Of a stretch of DNA of 64,000 nt, positions 26,127 to 36,272 are shown piece by piece (the stretch's first letter is position 1; every line of letters starts with the position of its first letter). Both the position numbers and the translations under genes were made by a program. The notes under the pieces are model-generated. The model did no database searches. It saw nothing but the letters and a program-made list of their open reading frames with translations, and was not told the DNA's origin. Source of the stretch: CBDBIK01 sp965206145 (GTDB lineage: Bacteria; Pseudomonadota; Alphaproteobacteria; TMED109); NCBI GenBank assembly GCA_965206145.1, contig CBDBIK010000006.1, forward strand, positions 1-64,000. The letters are read 5' to 3'.

Positions 26127-27230
26127 GTGGGGCGTTCCGTATGGATCCGGGGAACCCGGGCCCCGATGCCGGTTAGGATTTCGTAACCGATGGTCCCCGC
26201 GTCGCGCGCCACGTCATCGACAGTGAGGGTATCGCCGAGGATTTCCACGAGGGTGCCCACGCCGACGTCCTCCGGGGGGAACTCGCTTACGTCGACGGTG
26301 ACCAGATCCATCGACACTCGCCCCGCAATCCCTGCCCGTCGGCCGCCAATGGCAACGCTCCCACCCTCGCTGAGACAACGCCGGAGCCCATCGGCATAGC
26401 CGACGGAGACGGTTGCTAGGCGACGGGGGCTACGGGCACGGTAAGCGGCACCGTATCCTACGGTCTCATCCTGGTCAATTTCGCGCACCTGCAAAACCCG
26501 GGCGAGAAGGCGCGCCACGGTGCGCATCGGGTTGGGCTGTTCCCGCGTGGGATTGATCCCGTAGAGAGCGGCTCCGGGACGAACCATATTGAACCTGTAC
26601 GGGGGTCCGAGGAAGCTTCCCGGTGAGTTGGCGAGACTTGCTCGATATTCCTTACCTGCCGTTGCCAGGGCCTTGCGGAATCGTTCGAGCTGAAGTGCGT
26701 TCAGGGGATGGTCGGGCTCATCGGCACAGGCGAGGTGGCTGAGGACGAGACGGAGTTCGATTCCTTCCAGGGCCTTGGAATCGGCAAATAATTTCTTCCA
26801 GGAGGGCAGCGCAAAGCCGAGGCGGTTCATGCCGGTGTCCACATGCAGCGCAGCAGGTTGCCGTTCGTTCCTATTCCGGGATGCTTGGCGTAGTGCCTCG
26901 ACATCACCCTCGTGGTTGAGAACTGGGATGAGGCGGAGATCGGGATCAAGTCCCGAAGCGGCGCCTTCGAGCACGAAAATTTCAGCGTCAGGAAGGTATC
27001 CGCGCAGACGCTGTCCTTCATCCGCTGTGGTGACAAAAAAGGTTCGGCAACCCGCATCTCGAAGCGCGGCCCCCACGCGGTCCGCGCCGAGCCCGTAGGC
27101 GTCGGCCTTGATCGTCGCTGCCACTTCGACGTTTTGGCCTACGGTCTTGCGGAGAAGGAGGTAGTTCTCGCGAAGGGCGAAGAGGTCGACTACGAGCACT
27201 GCCCCGGAACGACCCTGTACCTCGCTCGCT

Positions 27231-27244
<14 letters not shown>
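26123..27244 (-). CDS. alr: alanine racemase
   Basis: Alr makes D-alanine for peptidoglycan with a pyridoxal phosphate cofactor. The PLP lysine lies in VAATIKADAYGLGADRVGAA, and the second catalytic residue, a tyrosine, in ETVGYGAAYRA. The C-terminal beta-domain has SVGYADGLRR and AGRVSMDLVTVDVS. The 373-residue length is normal. ATG 27244 overlaps the 3' end of dnaB by 14 bp. dnaB-alr is a common neighbour pair in alphaproteobacteria. It is followed by mlaE with overlapping stop/start, so dnaB, alr, mlaE and mlaF may be one transcript. Confidence 0.94.
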
Positions 27245-28745
<1,501 letters not shown>

Positions 28746-28829
28746 CACGTTCGAACCTAGCCGATCACAGTGATGAGTCCAGCTTCTTCGCGTAGCCCTT
28801 GGCGTGGCTGGACGGAAGTGCAAGCCAAC

Positions 28830-30020
28830 TCAGTCGGACATGTAATTTCGGGTGATGGGAAGCGAATCGACGCGCTTGGCGACCTGGATCTGGAATACTG
28901 ACATCACACCGGCACGGAACGTCGCCTCGCTGCCGGCGAGGTAGAATTCCCACATTCTGAGGAAGCGTTCATCGCGGATTCGCAGGGCCTGTTCACGGGC
29001 CGCGAGGAAGCGTTCGCGCCAGTGGCGGAGTGTTTCCGCGTAGTGCAGCCGAAGTACCTCGACGTCGGTTACCACCAGCCCCGCTTTCTCGATTGCGGGA
29101 ATGATCTCGGAAAGTGCGGGGATGTAGCCGCCTGGAAAGATGTACTTACGAATGAAGGGGTCGGTGATTCCCGGTCCGTCGGAACGCCCGATGGTGTGCA
29201 GTAGGGCGACACCTTCATTGACGAGGCAACGGGCAATCATCTCGAAGAATTTCTGGTAGTAGGCAACGCCTACGTGCTCGAACATTCCCACCGAGACGAT
29301 CCGGTCCCAAGTACCCTTGACCGAACGGTAATCGCGGAGCTCGAAGCGGACCTGTTTGGCCAGTCCTGCTTCCTGCAAGCGCCTGCGAGCCACCTTGAGC
29401 TGGCTTTCTGAGAGGGTGAGGCCGGTTACGTTGGCCTCGTGCTCGGTGGCGAGGTACAGCCCGAGCCCGCCCCAGCCGCTGCCTACGTCGAGCACGCTCC
29501 GCCCGGGGGACAGATGGAGCTTGGCGGCGATGCGCCGCTTCTTTGCCTCCTGGGCCTCGTCAAGAGAGACCTCGGGAGTCGGGAAATAGGCGCAACTGTA
29601 CTGACGGTCTTTGTCCAGAAAGATTTCGTATAGCTCGTCGGGAAGGTTGTAGTGGTGGCTGATGAAGGCTCGAGCTCGCCCGGCGGTGTTGTATTGCTGG
29701 AAGCGTCGGAAGGGGAAGGTGGCGGCGTGGGCCAGGCGCGCGAGCCAAGGATCACCTCCCTCGATCCGGTTAGCCGCGAGGAATTCAACCAAGTCATAAA
29801 GCGATCCCCCTTCCTCGATCAGGAGGCGTCCGCCCATGTACGCCTCGCCTATGGCAAGGGTGGGACGAAAAGGGAGGCGCATGAGATCGGCGCGTCTGGT
29901 GAAACGGATCCGAAAGCGAGGGCCTTTACGTCCTTCGACGGCGAACTGTTTTCCGTCGGGGAGGATGACCTCAAGCCGGCCGAACCGGATCAGGTAGCGG
30001 AACGTGCCTTCGAAGAGCAC
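28830..30020 (-). CDS. cfa: cyclopropane-fatty-acyl-phospholipid synthase family protein
   Basis: The 396-residue protein has an N-terminal lipid-binding region and a SAM-dependent methyltransferase domain: SVLDVGSGWGGLGLYLATEH (motif I), ANVTGLTLSESQLKVA and RIVSVGMFEHVGVAYYQKFF, as in Cfa/CmaS enzymes that convert unsaturated acyl chains in phospholipids to cyclopropane rings. FIRKYIFPGGYIPALSEI is another family signature. The start is GTG 30020 without a strong ribosome site. The related DUF-type methyltransferases give a residual doubt about product. It sits between rplI and dnaB on the same strand, an unusual position for this gene. Confidence 0.9.
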   Translation of the reverse strand: MLFEGTFRYLIRFGRLEVILPDGKQFAVEGRKGPRFRIRFTRRADLMRLPFRPTLAIGEAYMGGRLLIEEGGSLYDLVEFLAANRIEGGDPWLARLAHAATFPFRRFQQYNTAGRARAFISHHYNLPDELYEIFLDKDRQYSCAYFPTPEVSLDEAQEAKKRRIAAKLHLSPGRSVLDVGSGWGGLGLYLATEHEANVTGLTLSESQLKVARRRLQEAGLAKQVRFELRDYRSVKGTWDRIVSVGMFEHVGVAYYQKFFEMIARCLVNEGVALLHTIGRSDGPGITDPFIRKYIFPGGYIPALSEIIPAIEKAGLVVTDVEVLRLHYAETLRHWRERFLAAREQALRIRDERFLRMWEFYLAGSEATFRAGVMSVFQIQVAKRVDSLPITRNYMSD

Positions 30021-30047
30021 GGAATGTCCGGGCGTCAGGGGCGGGGG

Positions 30048-30740
30048 TCAGCCGTCCCGGCTGTCCCGTTCCGGGGCTGCGTTCTCGTTCGTCGCATCGT
30101 CATCTTTGGCGTCCATCGACGACTCGGGCGATGATTCGGGAGACGATTTGACCCGCTCGTCTTCCGTATCGCCATCCACGAGAGCAGGCGATGGATTGTC
30201 TTTCAGTTCCTCAATGGGGTCTGACATTTCGTCCTCATCGTCATCGAACAGGCCGATGACCGCTTCTCCGCGCTCTTCCTGAACTTTTGCCTCTTCCTCG
30301 GTACGGGCGACGTTGACGGTGATTTCCACCTCGATTTCTGGGTGCAGAGCCACTCGTACCGGATGGATGCCAAGCATTTTGATGGCACGGTCAAGGCGGA
30401 CCTGCCGACGCTCTACCTTGCCGACTTTCTCTGTGATTCCCTCGGCGATGTCCCGGGCCGTCACCGATCCGTAGAGTTGCCCGCGTTCGCTGGACTGGCG
30501 GATGACGACGATATGGAGGTTCTCGAACGCATCTGCCGTGGCGGCGATCTGTTCGCGGCTGCGGGCGTTTTCGGCTTCGAGCTTTTCCCGGTTGTCCTCT
30601 ACCTGGGATCGGTTTTTGGGTGTTGCCCGGAGTGCTTTCCCGCGCGGAAGCAGGAAGTTGCGGGCATAGCCGTCGCGCACGCGCACGACATCCCCAAGGT
30701 TACCGAGGGAACTGATGCGTTCGAGCAGGATTATTTCCAT
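30048..30740 (-). CDS. rplI: large subunit ribosomal protein bL9, with long acidic tail
   Basis: Residues 1-150 are a normal L9: MEIILLERISSLGNLGDVV, the N-terminal 23S rRNA-binding fold with GYARNFLLPRGKAL, a connecting helix and a C-terminal domain (LHPEIEVEITVNVA). About 75 further residues form an acidic Asp/Glu/Ser-rich extension (FDDDEDEMSDPIEELKDN and more), predicted disordered. L9 is usually about 150 residues, here 230. The ATG at 30740 is solid. A similar acidic tail occurs on rpsF two genes upstream, so this is a shared peculiarity of the operon. Confidence 0.95.
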   Translation of the reverse strand: MEIILLERISSLGNLGDVVRVRDGYARNFLLPRGKALRATPKNRSQVEDNREKLEAENARSREQIAATADAFENLHIVVIRQSSERGQLYGSVTARDIAEGITEKVGKVERRQVRLDRAIKMLGIHPVRVALHPEIEVEITVNVARTEEEAKVQEERGEAVIGLFDDDEDEMSDPIEELKDNPSPALVDGDTEDERVKSSPESSPESSMDAKDDDATNENAAPERDSRDG

Positions 30741-30749
30741 GGTTCTGCC

Positions 30750-31679
30750 TCAGGAAGGTGCCGCGCTGACGGTCCGGAAGCGGCCCATGTGGTCGATGGT
30801 ACCGAGCGCGGCAAGAAAGGTGAGGGCCACCGGAGTTAGTGGCCACACGAGTAGACAAGCGTAGCACGCAAACAGAAGAACGCGCCGGAACGGCCAGCTT
30901 CGGCTCATTGCGTGGATCACGGCGAGCCCCTGGAACAGTAGCGGTAACCCCAGGATCATCGCAAGTGTGGCTCCGATGAGGGCGAAGCTCGCCTCGAAAA
31001 GCGAGGCAGTGGCCGCTGCGGCGAGAAAGGCGACAGGGAGCCAGCGCGGTGTGCTTAGCTCAGACCAGACAGGCGTTGCACGGCGGGCACGTCCTGCAAC
31101 ACTCGCAAGTGCCTGTGCGATCATGCTGTTCACGGAGATCATCACTAGCCACCAGGCACCGAAAAGTCCCGGGAAGAACCGAGAGAACGACTCCACGAAA
31201 GAGGCATTGTCGGCAAGGTGGCTGGCCTCACCGAATGCTGCCTCGATGGTTTTTTGCACTTCGTCGGTAACGGCGGTGATATCAAAGCCCCGGAAGAAGA
31301 GCACCACGAGGAATGCAAACGCTGCATAAGCGGCAAGTTCCGAGAGAATGCGTCCCGTATCATCGCCTCCGTACAAGGAAGGCGTTTTCTCCGTGGAGCG
31401 CAGGACGACCCAGAGTGCGGGCACCACGTGCAGGGCGGCAAAGGAAGCTCCCGCAAGCGCCCCGGCGGTAATTCCCACGCCGGCCACTCCCGCTGCTCCG
31501 CCCAAGGCGATGACGGTTGATCCGAAAGACAGTCCGCATACCAGTAGCGGTAGTGGCGTCACGTACCACGCAAAGAAAAGGAGGGGGCCAGCGCCTTCGA
31601 CGAAATAGGCTGATGCGAACACCGTCGCACTGAGGCCCCCCGCCGCCAGACCGAGGCCGAGAGCGGCGACCGCGGGCAT
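30750..31679 (-). CDS. DUF2232 family (YybS-like) membrane protein
   Basis: ATG 31679 (MPAVAALGLGLAAGG) gives a 309-residue polytopic membrane protein with about eight hydrophobic segments, including LLFFAWYVTPLPLLVCGLSF and FSRFFPGLFGAWWLVMISVN, the latter the DUF2232 signature region. Its function is unknown. The gene lies between rpsR and rplI, where DUF2232 genes sit in many alphaproteobacteria, which strongly supports the assignment. It starts 14 bp after the rpsR stop and ends 9 bp before the rplI start, so it is co-transcribed with the ribosomal genes. Confidence 0.85.
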   Translation of the reverse strand: MPAVAALGLGLAAGGLSATVFASAYFVEGAGPLLFFAWYVTPLPLLVCGLSFGSTVIALGGAAGVAGVGITAGALAGASFAALHVVPALWVVLRSTEKTPSLYGGDDTGRILSELAAYAAFAFLVVLFFRGFDITAVTDEVQKTIEAAFGEASHLADNASFVESFSRFFPGLFGAWWLVMISVNSMIAQALASVAGRARRATPVWSELSTPRWLPVAFLAAAATASLFEASFALIGATLAMILGLPLLFQGLAVIHAMSRSWPFRRVLLFACYACLLVWPLTPVALTFLAALGTIDHMGRFRTVSAAPS

Positions 31680-31693
31680 GGTTTGTACCGCTC

Positions 31694-32029
31694 CTAGCGG
31701 ACGATGAAGGGCAACAGGGCGAGAATTCGAGCCCGCTTGATCGCGCGCGTGAGCTGTCGCTGTTTGGGTGCCGAGACCACGCTGATCCGACTGGGCACGA
31801 TCTTGCCCCGTTCCGAGAGGAAGCGCTGCAGGGTTTTGACGTCCTTGCAGTCGATGGGAAGCGCATGGGGACCAGAGAAGGGGCAACTTCTGCGCCGACG
31901 GGAGAATGTGCGCCGCGTGCCACCTCCACGACTTTCCCCGCGGTCTCCCCCGCGGTCACCTCCACGACTTTCCCCGCGGTCTCCCCCGCGGGTTTCGCTA
32001 CGGGGTTCCGTGCCATTCGAATCGTTCAT
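31694..32029 (-). CDS. rpsR: small subunit ribosomal protein bS18, with Gly/Arg/Asp-rich N-terminal extension
   Basis: The C-terminal 70 residues are canonical S18: CPFSGPHALPIDCKDVKTLQ, RFLSERGKIVPSRISVVS and QRQLTRAIKRARILALLPFI. In front lies an extension of about 40 residues dominated by RGGDRGESRGGDRGGDRGES, absent from typical S18 (about 75 residues). The DNA of this extension is an imperfect 36-bp tandem duplication (31923-31991). S18 forms a heterodimer with S6 on the 30S platform. ATG 32029 overlaps the rpsF stop (ATGA), so both partners are made together. Confidence 0.94.
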   Translation of the reverse strand: MNDSNGTEPRSETRGGDRGESRGGDRGGDRGESRGGGTRRTFSRRRRSCPFSGPHALPIDCKDVKTLQRFLSERGKIVPSRISVVSAPKQRQLTRAIKRARILALLPFIVR

Positions 32030-32673
32030 GAGTCTTTCTCTCCTTCTCCCTTCTCGACGGAAGCGTTTTCCTCAGATGTTTTCTCTGAGGGTTCCTCTGG
32101 TTTGGGTTCCTCTGAAGGTTCCTCCGAATTGTCGGACGAATCGCCATCAGATGAATCATCGGAAGTCTCGTCCTGGTTTTCAGAGGCGTCCGCAGCGGAG
32201 TCTTTGTCGCTCGAATCGGTCTCGGCCGTTTTGGGTGAATCCGAATTCGAGGCCGAATCCTCGGAGGTCTTTTCACCATCCTCACCTTCATCCGTTTCTT
32301 TTTCGGCTTCGCGTCGGGCGCTTTCCTGTTCGCGACGTTCCTCACGCTCAAGGCGGGCACGCATGATGATGGAAGGCTCCTCGGGAATGGAATCAATACG
32401 CATCGAGAGATAGCGGATGACGTCTTCGTCGATGCGGAGTTTTCGCTCGAATTCCTGGATTGCTGATCCGGGGCCGTCGATGTGGAACATCACATAGTGG
32501 CCCTTACGGTTTTTCCGCACGCGGTAGGCGAGTTTGCGGAGCCCCCAATATTCTCGACGGACCACGGTGGCTCCCTGTTCGGAGAGAAGCGCCTCGTAGC
32601 GCTCGCCAAGGCTTTCCGCCTCGGAGCCGCCGATCTCTTGGCGGGCGATTAGCACGCTTTCGTAATAAGGCAT
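32026..32673 (-). CDS. rpsF: small subunit ribosomal protein bS6, with long acidic C-terminal tail
   Basis: ATG 32673 (MPYYESVLIARQEIGGSEAE) opens a normal S6 of about 110 residues with KLAYRVRKNRKGHYVMFHI and RYLSMRIDSIPEEPSIIM. A tail of roughly 100 residues follows that is made almost only of Ser, Asp, Glu, Lys and Pro (for example SDKDSAADASENQDETSDDS). In E. coli, S6 receives C-terminal glutamates by RimK; a genetically encoded acidic tail of this size could play a similar role, which is inference. It is the first gene of the rpsF-rpsR-DUF2232-rplI operon and is divergent from fabD across 187 bp. Confidence 0.94.
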   Translation of the reverse strand: MPYYESVLIARQEIGGSEAESLGERYEALLSEQGATVVRREYWGLRKLAYRVRKNRKGHYVMFHIDGPGSAIQEFERKLRIDEDVIRYLSMRIDSIPEEPSIIMRARLEREERREQESARREAEKETDEGEDGEKTSEDSASNSDSPKTAETDSSDKDSAADASENQDETSDDSSDGDSSDNSEEPSEEPKPEEPSEKTSEENASVEKGEGEKDS

Positions 32674-32860
32674 GTTCGGGATTGTCTTGCAGGACGCACC
32701 CCCCGGCCGAATGGGCGGAGTCGAAAGTGCAACCAACGCCTCAGAAATGGGGCGAGCGCGAAGCATACGCTATCGCACCCGCGCAGAGCAAGAATCCGTT
32801 TTGCCGCCCCTGGCGTGATTATGATGCGAGGGTTCTTTGCGCCATTCCGGAAATTCCGCC

Positions 32861-33808
32861 ATGTCTTCCTCGTGTTCGTTCGTATTCCCCGGACAGGGAT
32901 CACAGGAGGTTGGTATGGGCAGGGAGATTGCCGAGGCCTTTCCGACCGCCCGCGAAGTCTGGGAGGAGGTCGACGAGGCACTTGGGGACAGGCTCTCCCG
33001 TATCGCATTCGAGGGACCACCCGAGGATCTCACCCGTACCGAGAACGCGCAGCCCGCCCTGCTCGCAAATTCAATGGCGGTTATGGCGGTAATCCGCAAG
33101 GACGCAAACATCGAATTGTCTGCGGCGGCGGTAATGGTGGCGGGGCATTCGCTGGGCGAGTACTCCGCCCTGTGTGCTGCTGACACCCTTGAGATTGCAG
33201 ATGCGGCCCGCCTCGTGCGGCGGCGGGGCAGGGCCATGCAGGAGGCAGTACCGGAGGGTGAAGGCGCGATGGCCGCGTTGATCGGGGTTGATGTCGACCA
33301 GGCACAGGCGATTGTGGACGCTGCTGCCGAAGGCGATGTTCTCGCCCTTGGCAACGATAATGCTCCCGGACAGATCGTCGTATCAGGGACGGCCGCTGCG
33401 GTGGAGCGCGCCGCGAAGATCGCCCCAGAGCACGGGGCGAGGCGTGCGATCCCTCTCGATGTGAGCGCGCCCTTTCATTGTCCTCTTATGGAACCCGCGG
33501 CGCGGGAAATGGAGGCGGCGTTTGCCGACGTCGTTTTCGCGCCTCCGTCGGTCCCCGTGGTCGCCAATGTCACGGCCGTCCAGGTCACCGATCCGGGTGA
33601 TATCCGTAGGTTGCTGGTGCAACAGGTAACGGCCATGGTCCGCTGGCGGGAATCGGTACTGACAATGCAGGAAGCCGGAGTCGACACTCTCGTTGAGGTT
33701 GGTGCAGGCCGCGTGCTCGCTGTCCTCGGCAAACGGATTGACCGTTCACTCCAGACCATTCCCGCCGGCAGCCCCGAAGAAGTGGATTCCCTGATCCGCG
33801 CTCTCTGA
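32861..33808 (+). CDS. fabD: malonyl-CoA:ACP transacylase
   Basis: FabD moves malonyl from CoA to the acyl carrier protein. The oxyanion motif FVFPGQGSQEVGMG begins the protein, the active Ser is in AGHSLGEYSALCAA near residue 90, and the catalytic His in VSAPFHCPLMEPAA. ATG 32861 (MSSSCSFVFPG) gives 315 residues, the usual size; upstream in-frame ATG 32837 is unlikely. It heads the fatty acid synthesis cluster fabD-fabG-acpP-fabF-mltG, all on the plus strand. Confidence 0.95.
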   Translation: MSSSCSFVFPGQGSQEVGMGREIAEAFPTAREVWEEVDEALGDRLSRIAFEGPPEDLTRTENAQPALLANSMAVMAVIRKDANIELSAAAVMVAGHSLGEYSALCAADTLEIADAARLVRRRGRAMQEAVPEGEGAMAALIGVDVDQAQAIVDAAAEGDVLALGNDNAPGQIVVSGTAAAVERAAKIAPEHGARRAIPLDVSAPFHCPLMEPAAREMEAAFADVVFAPPSVPVVANVTAVQVTDPGDIRRLLVQQVTAMVRWRESVLTMQEAGVDTLVEVGAGRVLAVLGKRIDRSLQTIPAGSPEEVDSLIRAL

Positions 33809-33857
33809 CGCAAACCAGGACGCACGGCCACAAAACCACGAAACAAGGAAACGACCC

Positions 33858-34589
33858 ATGTTCAATCTCGAAGGGAACGTCGCACTCGTTACTGGTGCAT
33901 CCGGTGGTCTTGGCGGTGCGATCGCAAAAGCACTTTGCGAAGCCGGAGCCAAGGTCGCACTCACGGGTACGCGCAAAAGCGCACTTGATGCGCTGACCAC
34001 CGATCTTGGCATAACGGCTCGGCCCTTCGTCTGTGATCTCTCTTCGGGTGAAGGGGCGGAGCGTTTGGTGGAGAAAGTCGAGGAGGGCTTCGGTCCTGTC
34101 GACATTCTAGTGAACAATGCCGGCATCGTTCGGGATGGGCTCGCGATCCGGATGAAGGACGAGGACTGGGCGAGCGTGATCGAGGTGAACCTCACCGCAG
34201 CTTTCCGGCTCTCCCGCTCTGCGCTTCGCGGTATGCTCCGTCGCCGCAAGGGGCGTATCGTCAACGTCACCTCGGTCTCCGGGATTACTGGCAATCCGGG
34301 ACAGGCCAACTACGCCGCCTCGAAAGCGGGGATGATCGGGATGTCGAAGGCGCTTGCCCTTGAGGTTGCAACCCGGGGTGTGACTGTGAACTGCGTCGCA
34401 CCCGGGTTCATCGAGACTGCAATGACCGAAAGCATCGGGGAAATTGCGCGCACTGAACTCAAGAAACGTATCCCGGTGGGGCGTTTCGGACAGCCCGAGG
34501 AGATCGCGGCGGCCGTTCTCTACCTCGCTTCGCCCGGTGCGAGTTACGTCACTGGCCACACGCTTGTCGTCAGTGGCGGTCTTGTGTGA
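33858..34589 (+). CDS. fabG: 3-oxoacyl-[ACP] reductase
   Basis: FabG reduces beta-ketoacyl-ACP with NADPH. It shows the SDR cofactor motif ALVTGASGGLGGAIAKALCE, NNAGIVRDGLAIRM, the catalytic Ser in NVTSVSGITGNPGQ and the YxxxK pair in ANYAASKAGMIGMSKALA. C-terminal PEEIAAAVLYLASPGASYVT completes the family pattern. ATG 33858 is preceded by an AAGGAAACG stretch. Length is 243. It lies 49 bp after fabD. The 121-bp gap to acpP probably holds a separate acpP promoter. Confidence 0.95.
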   Translation: MFNLEGNVALVTGASGGLGGAIAKALCEAGAKVALTGTRKSALDALTTDLGITARPFVCDLSSGEGAERLVEKVEEGFGPVDILVNNAGIVRDGLAIRMKDEDWASVIEVNLTAAFRLSRSALRGMLRRRKGRIVNVTSVSGITGNPGQANYAASKAGMIGMSKALALEVATRGVTVNCVAPGFIETAMTESIGEIARTELKKRIPVGRFGQPEEIAAAVLYLASPGASYVTGHTLVVSGGLV

Positions 34590-34710
34590 CGCAACCCTTA
34601 CCGGTTTGCACTCCGGGGCGAGTGTGGTACAGACAAAACCGCTCGCCGGTCAGCGGTTCGATTGCCGACCATGAGCGTTCTCGTCATTAGAACCACAGGA
34701 AGAATCCCCC

Positions 34711-34947
34711 ATGAGCGACGTCGCCGAACGCGTGAAAAAGATCGTTGTCGAACATCTCAGCGTGGATGCCGACAAAGTCACGGAAAACGCGAGTTTTATT
34801 GATGACTTGGGCGCAGACAGTCTCGACACGGTCGAACTCGTAATGACCTTCGAGGAGTCTTTTGGCTGCGAAATCTCTGAGGATGCAGCCGAGAAGATCA
34901 TCACCGTTCAGGATGCCATCCAGTACATCGAGGAACAGGTCGGCTGA
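34711..34947 (+). CDS. acpP: acyl carrier protein
   Basis: The 78-residue acidic, four-helix protein carries the phosphopantetheine attachment site DDLGADSLDTVELVMTFEE with the modified Ser at position 37. ACP tethers growing acyl chains for FabD, FabG and FabF. ATG 34711 follows GGAAGAA. It stands between fabG and fabF, the conserved order, and the gap upstream suggests its own strong promoter, as is usual for this abundant protein. Confidence 0.97.
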   Translation: MSDVAERVKKIVVEHLSVDADKVTENASFIDDLGADSLDTVELVMTFEESFGCEISEDAAEKIITVQDAIQYIEEQVG

Positions 34948-34969
34948 GTTGAGCCGACGAGGACACGCC

Positions 34970-36238
34970 ATGAGGCGCGTCGTTGTCACGGGGCTTGGCC
35001 TCATTACTCCGCTGGCGGCGGGGACGCAGGCCACCTGGAGGCGTTTGATTGCTGGCGAGTCCGGCATCGTTGCCATCGCAGGGTTCGACGCTTCTGACTT
35101 ACCGTGCAAGGTTGCGGGTCAAATTCCCACCGCCGATCAGGACGACGGCTTTGATCCCGATTCGGTGATGACGAAGCGTGAACGCTCCCGAGTCGATGAA
35201 TTCATTGTTTACGCTCTCGCCGCTGCTGTTGAGGCGGTCGAGGACGCAGGCTGGACGCCAGGTGAGGACGAGGTGGATGCCCGTAACCGGACCGGCGTTC
35301 TGATCGGCTCCGGGATTGGCGGCCTCCAGTCCATTTACCGCGCATCCCTGACTCTTGCGGAGAAGGGGCCGCGGCGGATGACCCCTTTCTTCATCCCCTC
35401 GAGCCTCATTAACCTCGCTTCCGGGCAGGTATCCATACGCTATGGATTCCGGGGGCCTAACCATTCGGTCGTGACCGCGTGTGCAACCGGAGTGCATGCC
35501 ATCGGTGATGCGGCCCGCCTGGTTCGGGACGGAGTTGCCGATGTCATGGTGGCAGGTGGTGCTGAAGCTTCTGTCTGTCGCATCGGGATCGCCGGTTTCA
35601 CTGCGATGCGAGCGCTCTCGACCCACTTCAACGACGAGCCCGAGCGGGCGTCTCGCCCCTGGGATCGCGATCGCGACGGTTTCGTGATGGGCGAGGGTGC
35701 GGGCGTCCTGGTGCTTGAGGAGAAGAGCCACGCTGAAGCTCGCGGTGCTCGGATCTATGGTGAAATTCTCGGCTACGGCCTTTCGGGAGATGCGCACCAC
35801 ATCTCGGCCCCGGCCCCCGACGGAAACGGGGGATACCGCTCGATGCGGGCGGCCCTCGATGATGCAGAGGTCACGCCTGCGGATATCGACTACGTGAACG
35901 CGCACGGGACTTCCACGCCGCTCGGCGACGAGATTGAACTTGGTGCCGTGCGCAAGCTGTTCGGCGATGCGATGGGAAGTGTATCAATGAGTTCGACCAA
36001 GTCGGCGACCGGTCATCTCCTGGGTGCCGCAGGTGCCATTGAGGCGGTTTTCTCACTCCTTGCGACAATGCACGGTGTGGTGCCGCCGACGCTCAACCTC
36101 GATAATCCTTCCGAGGAATGCGAGGGTGTGGACCTCGTGCCTCACAAGGCGTGCGAACGTGAAGTGCGGGTGGCTCTCTCCAACTCGTTCGGTTTCGGCG
36201 GAACCAATGCATCCCTCGTCGTGGGACGTGTGGATTAG
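34970..36238 (+). CDS. fabF: 3-oxoacyl-[ACP] synthase II
   Basis: FabF condenses acyl-ACP with malonyl-ACP. The thiolase fold has the active-site Cys in HSVVTACATGVHAIGDAARL and the two catalytic His in DYVNAHGTSTPLGDEIELGA and SSTKSATGHLLGAAGAIEAV. MRRVVVTGLGLITPL is the standard N-terminus. ATG 34970 has a GAGGAC site and gives 422 residues. It lies 22 bp after acpP and is followed at once by mltG, possibly overlapping it. Confidence 0.96.
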   Translation: MRRVVVTGLGLITPLAAGTQATWRRLIAGESGIVAIAGFDASDLPCKVAGQIPTADQDDGFDPDSVMTKRERSRVDEFIVYALAAAVEAVEDAGWTPGEDEVDARNRTGVLIGSGIGGLQSIYRASLTLAEKGPRRMTPFFIPSSLINLASGQVSIRYGFRGPNHSVVTACATGVHAIGDAARLVRDGVADVMVAGGAEASVCRIGIAGFTAMRALSTHFNDEPERASRPWDRDRDGFVMGEGAGVLVLEEKSHAEARGARIYGEILGYGLSGDAHHISAPAPDGNGGYRSMRAALDDAEVTPADIDYVNAHGTSTPLGDEIELGAVRKLFGDAMGSVSMSSTKSATGHLLGAAGAIEAVFSLLATMHGVVPPTLNLDNPSEECEGVDLVPHKACEREVRVALSNSFGFGGTNASLVVGRVD

Positions 36239-36272
36239 CCCATCAGACCAAGGACGGCGAAGGCTGCTCCCT

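Noticed and set aside
34671..34803. Short plus-strand frame starting at the ATG before acpP
   Set aside because: Overlaps acpP in another frame, very basic and without similarity; the acpP assignment is certain.
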